A stretch of 64,000 bases of DNA, taken from assembly GCF_000264905.1 (NCBI RefSeq), contig NW_006763147.1:644302-708301 (forward strand), given 5' to 3'. Below the pieces are notes generated by a model, which did not search any database, was not told where the DNA came from, and saw only the letters and a program-made list of their open reading frames with translations. Every line of letters begins with the position of its first letter. Within the stretch, counting starts at the first letter, position 1. This document shows, piece after piece, positions 23,716 through 34,264 of the stretch. This DNA comes from Stereum hirsutum FP-91666 SS1 (Eukaryota; Basidiomycota; Agaricomycetes; Russulales; Stereaceae). Both the position numbers and the translations under genes were made by a program.

Positions 23716-24639
23716 GGCGGCGACGCAAACTGTCCACTACAAGCGGGTGCAGCAACTTATGCTTGAGTTATGCTGTAGTTATACCGCGTAAGGTTCCCAT
23801 AGCACGTCTCATGAACGGGAGTATTCTGAAAGCCTCCGGTATCATGCATACTCTGCGAAGCGCATGTTGGCGGACCGCTGCGGCGACTGGGAAAATACAT
23901 GGTAGTCAGCGGTCCCAGAAGTTTTGGTGTTGAGTACTCCTGGAGAAGCAATGGTCTGGTTCGCATGGAACATAAAGAACAGCACCGAGTGCCACCAGTG
24001 GACGAGCTGCAATCCTTGAACGGTCAACTTGGCCCAAGACTCCTGGGAGTTCCTGGGCCATCGAAGGAGCTTCAAGGTTAAGACATGAGATATAGCGCAG
24101 AGTTTGGGTACTTAGATTCGGAGGTCATATCCCAGCAGCGCACAGACTGGTAACCGGGTCTCTATAGCCCAGTATGTGACGGCGGCGCGAGTGTGAGCAG
24201 CGCATATTGTTGGTGGCAAGTGTTGAAAAAGCCGCGCTGAGTTGGCGCTGAGCATGTTGAGCTGGTCTCATGACGTAATCACGGTGGGCGCGGTGACTTG
24301 TCGGCTGCTGTGGCGTCGCCACATCTCTTCTCAACCTCTTCTCCTCAACCATCACGATGTCTTTGCTATAGCTACATGCCGCTGTATACTGTCCTCGATC
24401 TCCGACTCTCTACTCAAGGTCACCGCAACATGAGACTACACATTCATGCCCTTCCATGACTCACAGTGTGGTCGACGTGGCTTGCCCCTAGCTCATGGAT
24501 ACGGTGCTCTCGGTAGGTATTTGAACGGACCGAGGGCGATGTGCGGATCGTTGAAGCACAAGTACTGGCACCTGCAAGCATGTTTACCCGAAGATAGACA
24601 GGCCAAGGCCAGGCTTCTGCAACTAATCTATTGAATTAT

Positions 24640-24908
24640 TAGATGTTATCTGCAGCCTGAAAAGTAGACTTTTGAGTTGCAAGGTGACGCAAGCGAACTG
24701 TAAAAGTGAGAATTTTAACTAAAATTTCAGTTCGAAGGGGAAAGTGCAGGCCGGCCGTGATTGGCTGATCGACTCCATTTGGCATGCGTCTGGCACTTAC
24801 CGAGGGTTCGAAGCGAACTATGAAATAAAAATTGAAGTTTACGAGCTCTCAAGCAGCCAATTTGAAGCTCATAGAACCTCTCGGTTTTCAGGCTGCAGAT
24901 AACATCTA
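24640..24908. mobile_element. MITE-like element with 24-bp terminal inverted repeats
   Basis: A 24-bp sequence at 24640-24663 is perfectly inverted at 24885-24908, framing about 269 bp without coding capacity. The outermost bases are TA on both ends, consistent with a TA target duplication of a Tc1/mariner-type miniature element. An internal short hairpin (CGAACTG..CAGTTCG, about 24,692-24,737) is also present. It lies in the GH28/CE8 divergent promoter region. Confidence 0.7.
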
Positions 24909-25063
24909 TTAGACCTATGATCACAAGGAAAGGTTTGATGCCTCGGGGTCGCCTGATTGTAACGCTGCGTAGCAACATTGACTTACTCGGAACCTAACTT
25001 ACCACATATATAATCTGCGTGCACGTTGAAATAGAACGAACCTCTTGACTTTCATTTGGCGTC

Positions 25064-25528
25064 ATGTACTCGTTCGCCGTCTTCAACCTGATAACGTTGT
25101 TTCTACTTCCTGCGCTTGTCTTGTGTGCGTCTAGAACGAGTCCTCCCTCAGGCTCCATCGTCGTGAGACAAAGTGGCACAGAGTCCGGTCAATTCAGGTA
25201 CGCTCTATTCTGTCATATTTCAACAAGTTTCACTGACCATGAAGGGGGTTCTGACAGTACAATCAGCGCCGCAGTAGCGTCGCTCTCCGGAACTGCAAGC
25301 GCGAGTATCTTCGTCTATCCGGGGACGTATACCGAGCAGGTCGTTGTGGACTATGGCGGACCTCTCACCATCTACGGGTACACAACCGAGTGAGCTTAAT
25401 TTCTAATCTTCGATGATAACATACGTTTCGCGGCTGATTCTCAGATTGTCATCGTCGTCAGTACTGGGTCCTATAAGAACAATGAAGTGACCATCACGAA
25501 TAATCTGAACGCTCAGGACGACGGGGTC
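25064..25528 (+). pseudogene. CE8 pectin methylesterase, 5' part (split by inversion)
   Basis: Three exons (25064-25197, 25258-25389, 25462-25528) encode a signal peptide (MYSFAVFNLITLFLLPALVL) and the N-terminal third of a CE8 pectin methylesterase: SGSIVVRQSG, then STISAAVASLSGTAS, IFVYPGTYTEQV, LTIYGYTTD and VTITNNLNAQDDG. The frame ends abruptly after GGGGTC at 25528, and no further CE8 exons follow on this strand. The missing remainder lies head-on, on the minus strand, at 26718-25827 and begins in exactly the matching codon phase. As arranged here the gene cannot give a full enzyme. Confidence 0.85.
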
Positions 25529-25826
25529 AGTCTCACTTGATCTTTGAGTCTGATCTACCTAGCGATGTTGACCTCGTGTATGGACCTATCTTAGGGGCCC
25601 TGTGAGGTGGACAGTTGAGACTTTGAGACGTTTTTGGAATATTTATTTACTCCCCTTCTGGAGTATGTTATTGGATCAATGTACCTTACATGTAGACCGT
25701 TTGGCGCACTAGTACCAGACTCTCATATTTCGCGAGTGGCTCGCTTCCTGATCTACCCACAGCCTGCCCTTGTGAAGTACAAGTAGTCCGCGCACATATC
25801 TGAATACCCAGTTACCACTCAAACAA

Positions 25827-26718
25827 TCAGTAGGTTTCGTCGATCCAGTCCCCATAATCAGGAATCACGGTTGACAACTGGATCATCGAAGTCAACGTTG
25901 TCTCCGTAACCCTCTGCGAAGTGTCTGATCCAGCGCCCGTGTTGTCGTACTCCTCGAATATCCTGCTCATCGGAGATATATAAAGTCGTCAGCAGCATGA
26001 TGAGCGGCAGAGGAGTAGGACACTGACGGTTCAGCCGGGTCCGCAAGCGTCGTCCAACCCGCAGGATTAATGATGTCTGATAGGGAGCTTCTTTGGAAGA
26101 CCACTCGAGCGTATTCTCGCCATGGCCTGTATAGAGTGTCAGCATGTAATAAAGACCGGAGATGATGGGACTCCATATGCGATGTACCTTCCCAGGTAGA
26201 CTTTCTCCGTGAGGTCTAAACTAGAATTAGCGGCGACGACGTCTGAAGAATCGATTACATAGTACGACGCGTCGGTGGTGCTATCGCGAGAGCTGGCTGT
26301 AATGGCACCTCCCCCTAAAACGCGTGTAAAGAATGAGCATCGTCGATGGAACACTTCGGGTCCGTGAGCTTGTGGAGAACCTACCGTTCGATGCCAGTAT
26401 ACATTCCCCAAACCAAGCGCTCGCGCCTCCGTAGATGTAATCCACCGCACCCTCGATGTAACAATTGCTGTAGTACTGATATCCACTATTTGCAAGTAGG
26501 GTATCCTGGGGCAATTGTCAGCGGCCCGTCATCACTAGTACGAGGAGGCTGGTTCTCGCCTGATAACTAGTCATACTACAGCCGTAATAGCCCTGATGGC
26601 TATTGTGGGCGGATAGAGCAGTGGCTTGTTTGCCCGAGCCATAGGTGTTGGCGACGTTGATATTGTATAGGTTGAAGTACGTGGATTCCGCACGAAGAGT
26701 CGCACAGGCATCGTTACC
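25827..26718 (-). pseudogene. CE8 pectin methylesterase, 3' part (inverted)
   Basis: Five exons on the minus strand (26718-26560, 26505-26385, 26314-26188, 26126-26028, 25962-25827) encode the catalytic two thirds: ESTYFNLYNINVANTYGS, GYYGCSMTSYQ then DTLLA (Gln/Asp sites), GAVDYIYGGASAWFGEC (catalytic Asp), YLGRPWREYARVVF (Arg/Trp) and the C-terminal DYGDWIDETY before the stop. There is no start codon or signal peptide in frame. Together with the + strand exons it would total 324 aa, a normal CE8 length, with all phases closing. The first intron here needs a GC donor (CAG|GCGAGA), or else six extra residues inside the conserved YQDTL motif. Confidence 0.85.
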
Positions 26719-26826
26719 GACGCAAAGATAGCGGGCCACACCGCATTAGTGCCACACAACACCATCCCGCACTCCAACCTCCTTCGCTACGGTCTTCAAA
26801 AAAACTACGATGTTAACAACACACCA

Positions 26827-29088
26827 CTAAGCCTTGCACCTCAAGTCTCCTCCAACCATAGCGATCGCCGCGCCAAGACACCACCCCAACTCCGTCCCAT
26901 CGATCTGCTTTCCAATCTCCACCGTCCTCTCGTCGCCAAACTCATACCCCAGCCTCAACAGCGCATGCATGAACGTCAAATCCAGACAATGCTCCGGCCT
27001 TCCTTCCAATTCCTCCAAAGCCGTCGGATTACCAGCAAATGCCTTATTCCATTCCGATGGACCCAGACAGACAGTCTGTGCGAGGGAGGCAAGCGAGGAG
27101 ACGGTGATTGGGTCTTGGGATTGTGTGGAACCGGGGATGGTGGGAGGGAGGAGGGGTTGGAGACGGTCATAGAAGTAGGAGAGGAGGAGGATTTTGCCTT
27201 GAGGGAAGGTATCAAGGATAGAGGGTTGGTAGACGCCGTCAAAAGAGCAAGGTTTGGTCTCGCAGATACTAGAATGAGATATCAGCATGTGGTCAGGGCG
27301 AGGTGGCTAGTGAGAACGACTTACGCATCCTTCGCCATGACAAGCTGTACAATGCGGTTACAAGCCTCGAAGCCACCGACATCCTCGCCGACCATGGTGA
27401 CATTTCTCGGCCTGCTCACCTCATCTCCTGAAAGTCCAACCGTCCTCTTAGTACCCCTCGCCAAACAAGGATTCCCGATCTCTTCCCTGCCGCCCTTGTT
27501 GGTCCTAATAGAGGCCATGAACTCTACAAGACGGTGGACGCTCTCCCTAGCTCTCATGAGGCCATATCCGAGATACGAGTGCTGGTATAGGACATGTTTC
27601 TTCCCTCCGAATTTGAGCTCGTATTTGTGGTCTCCGTCCGCGAGCCCGACGGCATCGTCCTGCTTGAAGATAGGCTGGAACACGATCTGCGTACTCGCAC
27701 CTCCAAGATCAAGGACAGCGTAGGTCGGAGCGCCAACGGGAGAATCGGCACGGATAGTGTCCAGGAGGTAGTTCGCCGTGATCCAAGCATAGACGCCCTC
27801 GTCTTTGCCGTCCATGATCATCACTCCCTGATCATCTTCGTCCGCAATCGGGAATGGATACTCTTCCCGCAATCTGCGTCTTACTGCTGCCAAAATATCC
27901 GCGCTATCCGCCGCCCCAAGCAGCCGAAGTCCAGCGGTTGCCTTCACCTGCACCGGCGTACATTTCCTCAAACTTTCAGGCACAGTCTGCATCGCCGTGT
28001 CGAGCAAGACGTCCAAGCTCTTCGCCGCCTCTTCTGGACGACCTTTGTATGACGAGAGGCCGCCCTTAATCATTTTGAATACCTCATACTCGTATGCTGG
28101 CGAGGGTCCACAGTTGTGGAATTTATAGACGTGAATGCGTGAGCCCGTGGAACCGGCGTCTATCATAAGCGCATACTGAACGAGAGGCGAGGAGGGGTTA
28201 TATGGTGTTTTGCAGTAGACGGTGCCGAGGTGGTCTGGGTCGGTTTCGTAGGAAGTCGGTCGGGATGATGGTGGTTGAGGACGCGATGGGGTACTGCCCA
28301 CGGGTGTAGGATAGTCGGGTTCTGGCTCTGAAGGTCCCGGGAGTGGGTCCAGGTCGACATGGGAAATGTCTGGCGCTTTCCAGCCTAGAAGAATATATTA
28401 CACATTAGCGTATTGTATCGAATACTATGAGCAGTACGAAGCATAAATAAAGGATGGGTGAAAATTTTCGCTTGCGGTGAATAGTACTCAGACGCAGATA
28501 GAGCGTCGTTCAACAGATCAAGCATCTTTAACCATTCGCAAAAGACATGATCTAGTCATAAAGTATCGCTTTACACCGTTTTGTACAGAGCTCAAGGAGA
28601 GTGCACAAGCATTTAAACAGCCAAAATCAAGTAACGAACTTACCTCCTTGACCACCATCCATCCCCGTTCCTGCGGGGCTTGCTTCCTTCCCGTTCCCAT
28701 TTCTCTGGAATACCCACACGACGCCAATAAAGCACGTTATACCCAGTGCAATCTTCTTCCACCCCAGATTCCTCAACATACCCTGCCTCACATTTCCGGC
28801 GCCACGTCCAGTCTCCAACCGTTCATATGCTGCCGACCGCGGCGAGATCATCTCGTCGTGGATACCGTCCGACTCGTAGTCCCCCGCGCTTTTTAATAAG
28901 GTTGAAAGGGAGTGACCGTCCAGCGCCTCGCCTGTAGAACGTTGACGGTGATGAAGAGATGCCGAAGAAATGGAGTTCGAAGTCGTAGATGATGGTGTCA
29001 AGGGAAGACTGGTGGGGGACTCGCCACTTGCAGCTGGCATCTGCCAAGCACCGTTCCCGTACGCCACCGTGAGATGGGTGCCACCCAC
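26827..29088 (-). CDS. GDA1: Golgi guanosine-diphosphatase (GDA1/CD39 family)
   Basis: Type II Golgi membrane nucleoside diphosphatase, converting GDP to GMP so that GDP-mannose import can continue during protein glycosylation. Exons: 29088 (or 29040)-28644, 28384-27325, 27268-26827; 648 or 632 aa. A cytosolic Ser-rich N-terminus precedes one membrane helix (WKKIALGITCFIGVVWVF). Apyrase conserved regions follow in order: DAGSTGSRIHVY, KATAGLRLL, GKDEGVYAWITANYLL, VLDLGGASTQIVF. The C-terminal lumenal part has paired cysteines (CETKPCSF) and ends in GWCLGAAIAM. Two in-frame ATGs are possible starts; nothing in the sequence decides between them. Its 3' end abuts the right edge of the CE8 inversion. 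A degenerate copy of its 5' end lies at 33.95-34.11 kb. Confidence 0.9.
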
Positions 29089-29559
29089 TTCGGCTTCAGC
29101 CGCAGAATGAAACTCCGATCAATTTGCCGCTGCCACCGCTTTGCTCGGCCTCGTCGATTGGCGGCGTGTATTCAACAATATCTGTCCACTCCTATTACTG
29201 AGCGGACGTACAAACAGAGACAATGTAACAGCGATACAATTGATGAATCCTGGGACCAGCACCTTGGGAAACTTGGAGGATAAGTACGACAGTCATTCTC
29301 GACAGATCGACTCGACAAGTCGTCCATACTTTGTCCATACCAATAAACTTGAACCAGGGGTGCACGCTGTTTACACAGTACTCGAGTGATCCACAAAAAT
29401 CTTTTAACGAAAATATTGGTACATTCAAACACAAGTGATCCCACCACCTTTCCGAACATGATAAGTACTTATCCTACATTTCATTCCCCGAGTCGAGTCT
29501 CAAAAATCAGAATAGAACGCAAATACTCGCCGAACAGTACGATACAATTTTCAAAGCCT

Positions 29560-31890
29560 CTAGTTAGGAACTTCCAAACCATGGCCCCCAGGAATAACCG
29601 TGCAGATCTCTGGGTCTCTCTCAAACTCGCCCGATTTATCGAGGCGGAAGACATAGACTGCCTCGACCATGCCATTCTTTCTCCTACGCGTAGTGCGGCT
29701 GCCATCCCCTCCTGTGTCCAGCACGGTGTATTCATCCTCGCCTTGCAAATGCATGCCCGCACGGTTGGCGACGAAGACTTTGATCTTGGATTTGGAAGTG
29801 TTAGTAATGCGTGCCGTGTCGCTACCATCGGATGTCGCACCCTCCCACAAATCCACGATCTTCTGTGAGAGCCTCAGCGCAAGAGCGACGAGGGTCAAAG
29901 TAGGGTTGACCTCTGGGGAGACGGGGAAAACGGAGAGGTCGCAAACGTATACGCCATGATAGCCGATGAGTCGAAGATCCTTATCCACACAACCGATCAT
30001 AGTGTCTTCGCGGCGCATGGGGAGAGTCCCGAGATCGTACGCAATACCTCCTAGCTCTAGAAACTTGAAGAAGGGCTCACGTGGGCCGGGGGAAGCGTCA
30101 CCCGGGAACTCTACGCTGAGCACCTTCTCCAACGTGTCTATGGCATCCGTGGCCACAGCCTTGAGAGAATCAGTGTGGCGCTTTTTGCTACTCCTAGCCT
30201 GGCTGGTAACGACAGGCTCATCGTCGACCATCTCGATTGAGATTCTCGAGTCGAGAGGCTTGGGGCGCATGAATGCGATAACCCACTTGGGGATGTCGTC
30301 GTACCAGTGGACGCGACCGCGTGGAAGAATAGGGGAAGTGTCGATAGACATATTCACGTGTATGGTCTCGTTGGGGAGGCGCATGTACTTTTGCAACTTC
30401 GTTGAGCGAATGTCGGGACGGTCGCTAGGAACGCAGTAGCGGAAGTGTTGAGTTCTAAAGACGATGTCGTGACCGGTGAGATGAAGGCCGCCCTGCTCCT
30501 TCAAATCCACCCCACTCCGAAGAAGTATCGCAGGCGATGCAATACTTCCTGCAGCGAGCACAACGCGTCCTTCCGGGTTGAGGGAGATATATGAAACCTT
30601 GCCGCCAGCGCTGTGAACCATGACACCGGTGACCGTGGTCCGCTCGTGTTTGTCGAAGGTGAGCGATCGCACCTCCGTCTCGAGCAATATTTTGAAATGG
30701 GGATGATCCCTTTCCTTCTTGTACGCGTCCTTCGGCGTGTCGCCACCTTGTGAGGAGGGAAGCTGCCTGAGTTCGGATGTGATGCAGCCCCCTTGCCACT
30801 GCTCCTCATCATGTTCAAGCGATTGGTTCAGCTGCTTTATGAGTCGAGCTGTAATGGAGCCCTCCCTGGGCGTATGGACTGCCTCGGGTATGAGTGCCTC
30901 CGCTTTCGTATAGTATTCATTGACGAGACCGTCACGAACAGAGGTCGGGAAGTACTTTGTCAGAACGTCCTTGTGGATGCGAGAGGCGAAGGGTGCCCAA
31001 GTTGCATTGTGACCTCCGAAGTAGTACATGGAGTTGCCAGTCCATCGCCGGTCAACTGCGTCTGACGAGATATGAGATCCGTGATGGTCGCCCTGCTGCC
31101 CGGGAGTCGTTAGCTAGATCAGAGGGCGGCATTAAGGGAAAGTCAGTGGAAAACGAGACTTACCCGTTCAATGACAAGGATGGATTTGGCCTTGTTGCAC
31201 AGTTCTCTGGCATTAATACCTCCACTGATCCCATGGCCTACTATGATGATATCGTATGTCTCGGACTCTGCTTGTTCGATGTGTATTCTACGGGATGGAT
31301 CTTTATTGGAACTTTCTTTGTCGTCGGGCTGTGATCCACAAGATGAGAACTAGTTATTCTTAATAATAGAACATTAAGGGACGAACAAAAGCATCAATTT
31401 CGTCGCTCGCGGCCGAAGGCAAAGATTTGAGGCTGTCAGGACCTTGGGCGGAGACGTCTTTGTCGCTGGGCTGTAATTTGCAAGGTAAGCAGTTATTATT
31501 TTGACTAATAGCGCAGTAATGGACGAACAGAAACATCAGTTTTGCCAGTCGTGGCCGTGGACAAAGTTCTGGAGGATTCAGGGCCTTTAGTGGAGGCTTC
31601 TTTGTCGCTGGGCTGTAATTAGCAAAGTGAGCGATTGTTATTTTGGGTGATGAAGCAGTAATGGGCGAACAGAGCCATGCATTTCGCCAACCATGGCGGG
31701 ATCGGACAAAGATTTGAAGGAATCTGGCTTGCTATCCTGTAATGGACGAAGTGAGGAATGATCATTTGTGACAGCGAAGACGTGGACTTGCGAGGGTATC
31801 CTCCTCATCTCTCCCAGGAGGTACGGCGCCAGAGGTAGAGGATGTGTTTATCGCGCCATAGACAGTACCCTTAGGGGCAGACGTTGTCAT
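29560..31890 (-). CDS. GMC oxidoreductase, pyranose-oxidase-like, with repeated N-terminal exons
   Basis: FAD-dependent oxidoreductase of the GMC superfamily, closest in layout to pyranose 2-oxidase. Exons: 31890-31825, 31736-31671, 31612-31529, 31470-31387, 31328-31164, 31092-29560; 665 aa. The dinucleotide-binding motif is DIIIVGHGISGG (exon 5). The FAD-contact region is GNSMYYFGGHNATWAPFASR, and the C-terminal signature is NPTLTLVALALRL with the conserved Asn. Two oddities stand out. The usual catalytic H-x-x-G-T-x-x-M-G site reads YDLGTLPM, with Tyr for His. Exons 2-4 and the start of exon 5 are tandem copies encoding P-S/D-D-K-rich disordered segments. No signal peptide is present, so it is probably intracellular. 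The first exon junction (GCC|GTACCT) is the least certain. Confidence 0.82.
31329..31736 (-). repeat. Tandem exon-intron repeat units (142 bp)
   Basis: Three consecutive units, each an exon followed by a 58-nt intron. Exons 31612-31529 and 31470-31387 are both 84 nt. Exon 31736-31671 is a 66-nt shortened copy. The beginning of exon 5 at 31328 starts a fourth. Introns begin GTTCGTCC/GTTCGCCC and end in near-identical TTACAG or TCACAG. They are recognisably homologous in coding and non-coding parts, so whole exon-intron units were duplicated. Confidence 0.85.
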
Positions 31891-32277
31891 GATGAGTCAG
31901 GTTTACTGTTTCTTCAATGAACGCTGCTTGTTGTGGGGGATGAGTAAATGTCGCCGGAAGGACCTGGCGTTTAAATACAAACTATATCTTCCCTGGATAG
32001 GTGTAGCTGTCTTTGGAACAACTGTGGACGACGATGAGAGCGGCCCCGAATACCACATGCCTCCCCACGGATATCCTCGTGTCGCATGGCAGATACACTG
32101 AATCCACCTTACGGTAACATCTGGACTGCTCGAATACACCCTGTCAACTATATTGAGTTGCTTCAGGGCTATTCTTCGAGCTTGAATGGCTGCTATGATT
32201 GAAAGAAGACTAGTGCCTCGTAATACGACAGTCGTCTCTATATTTCTACCCACCACTTCAGGAGGCAGAAGTTATCC

Positions 32278-32315
<38 letters not shown>

Positions 32316-33952
32316 GCGGTGTTTTGGACTGTATGTTTGGAGACAAGTCGATAGGCATATCATGGGACTAAGTCGTAGGCCAAAGGTAGGCCTTACGACC
32401 AGCAACATTGTACATCTAGCCCCGCAATTGAACGAGACCGTGGAAACAGACGCCGTCGGCACCACCCAACGTTCAACAGAGTTCACGCTCGCAGCGGGAA
32501 CGAGGCTCCCCCAATCCAGGGGAACGATGCTTTTGGGAGGGCCAATGGCGCTGGTCATACAGTATGCTGAAGAACCACAGCCTTTGTGCAATCCCTGAAC
32601 CTTGGGAATATTAAGAAGATACTTAGCACCAGAAGACGGAGGTGCGATGTAGCACCCAATCTTCGGAAAGGACTCCTTCAGCGCCCATGTTGTGACACAA
32701 CGCAATTGAACTATCTGATAGAAACGGGAAGAAAGAAGGGGTCTGTTAGCATAGTTCACGCATTATAAACAGAATGGTATCGCTCAATCTGTCGTGTTCA
32801 AGATAGAACTGGCAGCAATCCTCGTGGAAGAATGCCGTCATGTTCTATCCATACTTGACCGAGGCACTGCAAACTTTCCATGTTACAGAGCGACATTAGG
32901 ATGCGGAGAAATGGTGTTACGCAAAGCAGTCGCGGACCCACCGTGAAGAGTCTTCTTCTCCTGCTTCTTATGCCCTGTGATCCCAATTTACCCATAAACA
33001 CTTTGAGCACGGTGTAGGAATCGACGGTAGCACAAACTCTTGGTTAGTCGCTGACATTCCACCGGTGTATGAGAATAATCGCTCTAGAGAGACTTTTCTT
33101 CTACAGAGGACATGAACGTGTTTCTGACGACATATCGGTTTTTGATACGGAAATAAAACATAACCGCTTTGACTTGAGTCGAGACAACGGGTGAAGGATC
33201 GGTGGGCGAAGATAGTTCATCGTCTCTGCCAGATACCATCTTTCATTCTCTCAGGCACATGGGATGAAGCCCACGTACACAATCGCATAAGGATACCACT
33301 CCAAGGAAGCCATGGATCCGCCAGATCACTGACGCCAGCTACAACTCACTGCCTGAAATGAAACACGCGAAAGCCCCGGAACGCAACTCGCGTGTACGGA
33401 GCCTGAGAGTTGATGATACATAACGACGGGACATAAATCGGCAGCTGGCGATCCCGCATCTGCTAAACTGGATCTTGCAGGACAGGAAGGGAAAAAGATC
33501 GGCCCTCAAGCTCTTGTTTGTCCTTCAAGGTTAGTATCAGAAACACGCTGCCCCGCAGAGGCGAACAGCGACACCCTACTTCAGCATCCACTTTGCCAAG
33601 CTAGCTAATTAGACCATCCAAGAGCCACCCCTCGCAAGAATAGAGACTTTCTCACTTATCTACAACACTGGACGTCGTCTATTTGAGAAAAAAGTCCCCG
33701 TCGTTTTACTCAAATAGTCAGTTGACCATTGACGACAGGGGACGCAGCTGTTGTAGAACGGCCTGTAGTAGCATATGGGTAAGTAATAACCGCTCGCGTA
33801 CGAGACAAGTGCATACGAATAGATACGGCGTTTAACCAGCGGGAATGAGGCGACAAAACATACTCGTGGTTAGCATGTGTGTGGGCGCCATGTAAGTATG
33901 AGAGATGTCCCTCCGGAACATCTTGAGTCGGATTCGATGTAATCATCGTGGA
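31891..33952. other. Intergenic region without a supported gene
   Basis: It includes the upstream region of the GMC gene and a TG microsatellite. An open frame at 32238-32759 (-) has several cysteines but runs through the microsatellite and matches nothing I know. Confidence 0.4.
32280..32311 (+). repeat. (TG)n microsatellite
   Basis: An uninterrupted run of about 15 TG dinucleotides. It is likely polymorphic in length. Confidence 0.95.
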
Positions 33953-34110
33953 GTTTGAAAGGGGGTGGCCGTCCAGGGCCTCCTGAAGAACGTTAACGGT
34001 GATGTAAAAAAGGTCGAACGAATGAAGCTGGCATCCGCGAAGCACCGTGACGCGACCAACGTTGAGATGGTGCCACCCCGGCTTCAGCCGCAGAATGAAG
34101 CTCCGATTGA
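33953..34110 (-). pseudogene. Degenerate copy of the GDPase 5' end
   Basis: This stretch matches, with gaps and substitutions, 28,901-29,121, that is the first coding part of the Golgi GDPase plus sequence upstream of its ATG. Shared blocks include EALDGH (LQEALDGHPLS versus GEALDGHSLS) and GCTTCAGCCGCAGAATGAA. The downstream catalytic exons are absent. It sits just upstream of the EFM7 gene. Confidence 0.75.
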
Positions 34111-34264
34111 TCATTGAAAAATCTTCGTGGCGTGGACCGCCACACCCCTTCGCCTTCATATTCCTGAGCTTAGTCTTCGAAGTCGGGACACCTAGGTATT
34201 GTTTCTCTGTTAGAACCTCTTGTTTATCGCTCAAAACTTCTCTTGCCAATTGACAGAATTAACC

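Noticed and set aside
32238..32759. 173-codon minus frame with several cysteines (GCGSSAYCMTS..)
   Set aside because: Runs into the TG microsatellite and has no start context, signal or family match; it could be an exon of an unseen gene but cannot be supported.
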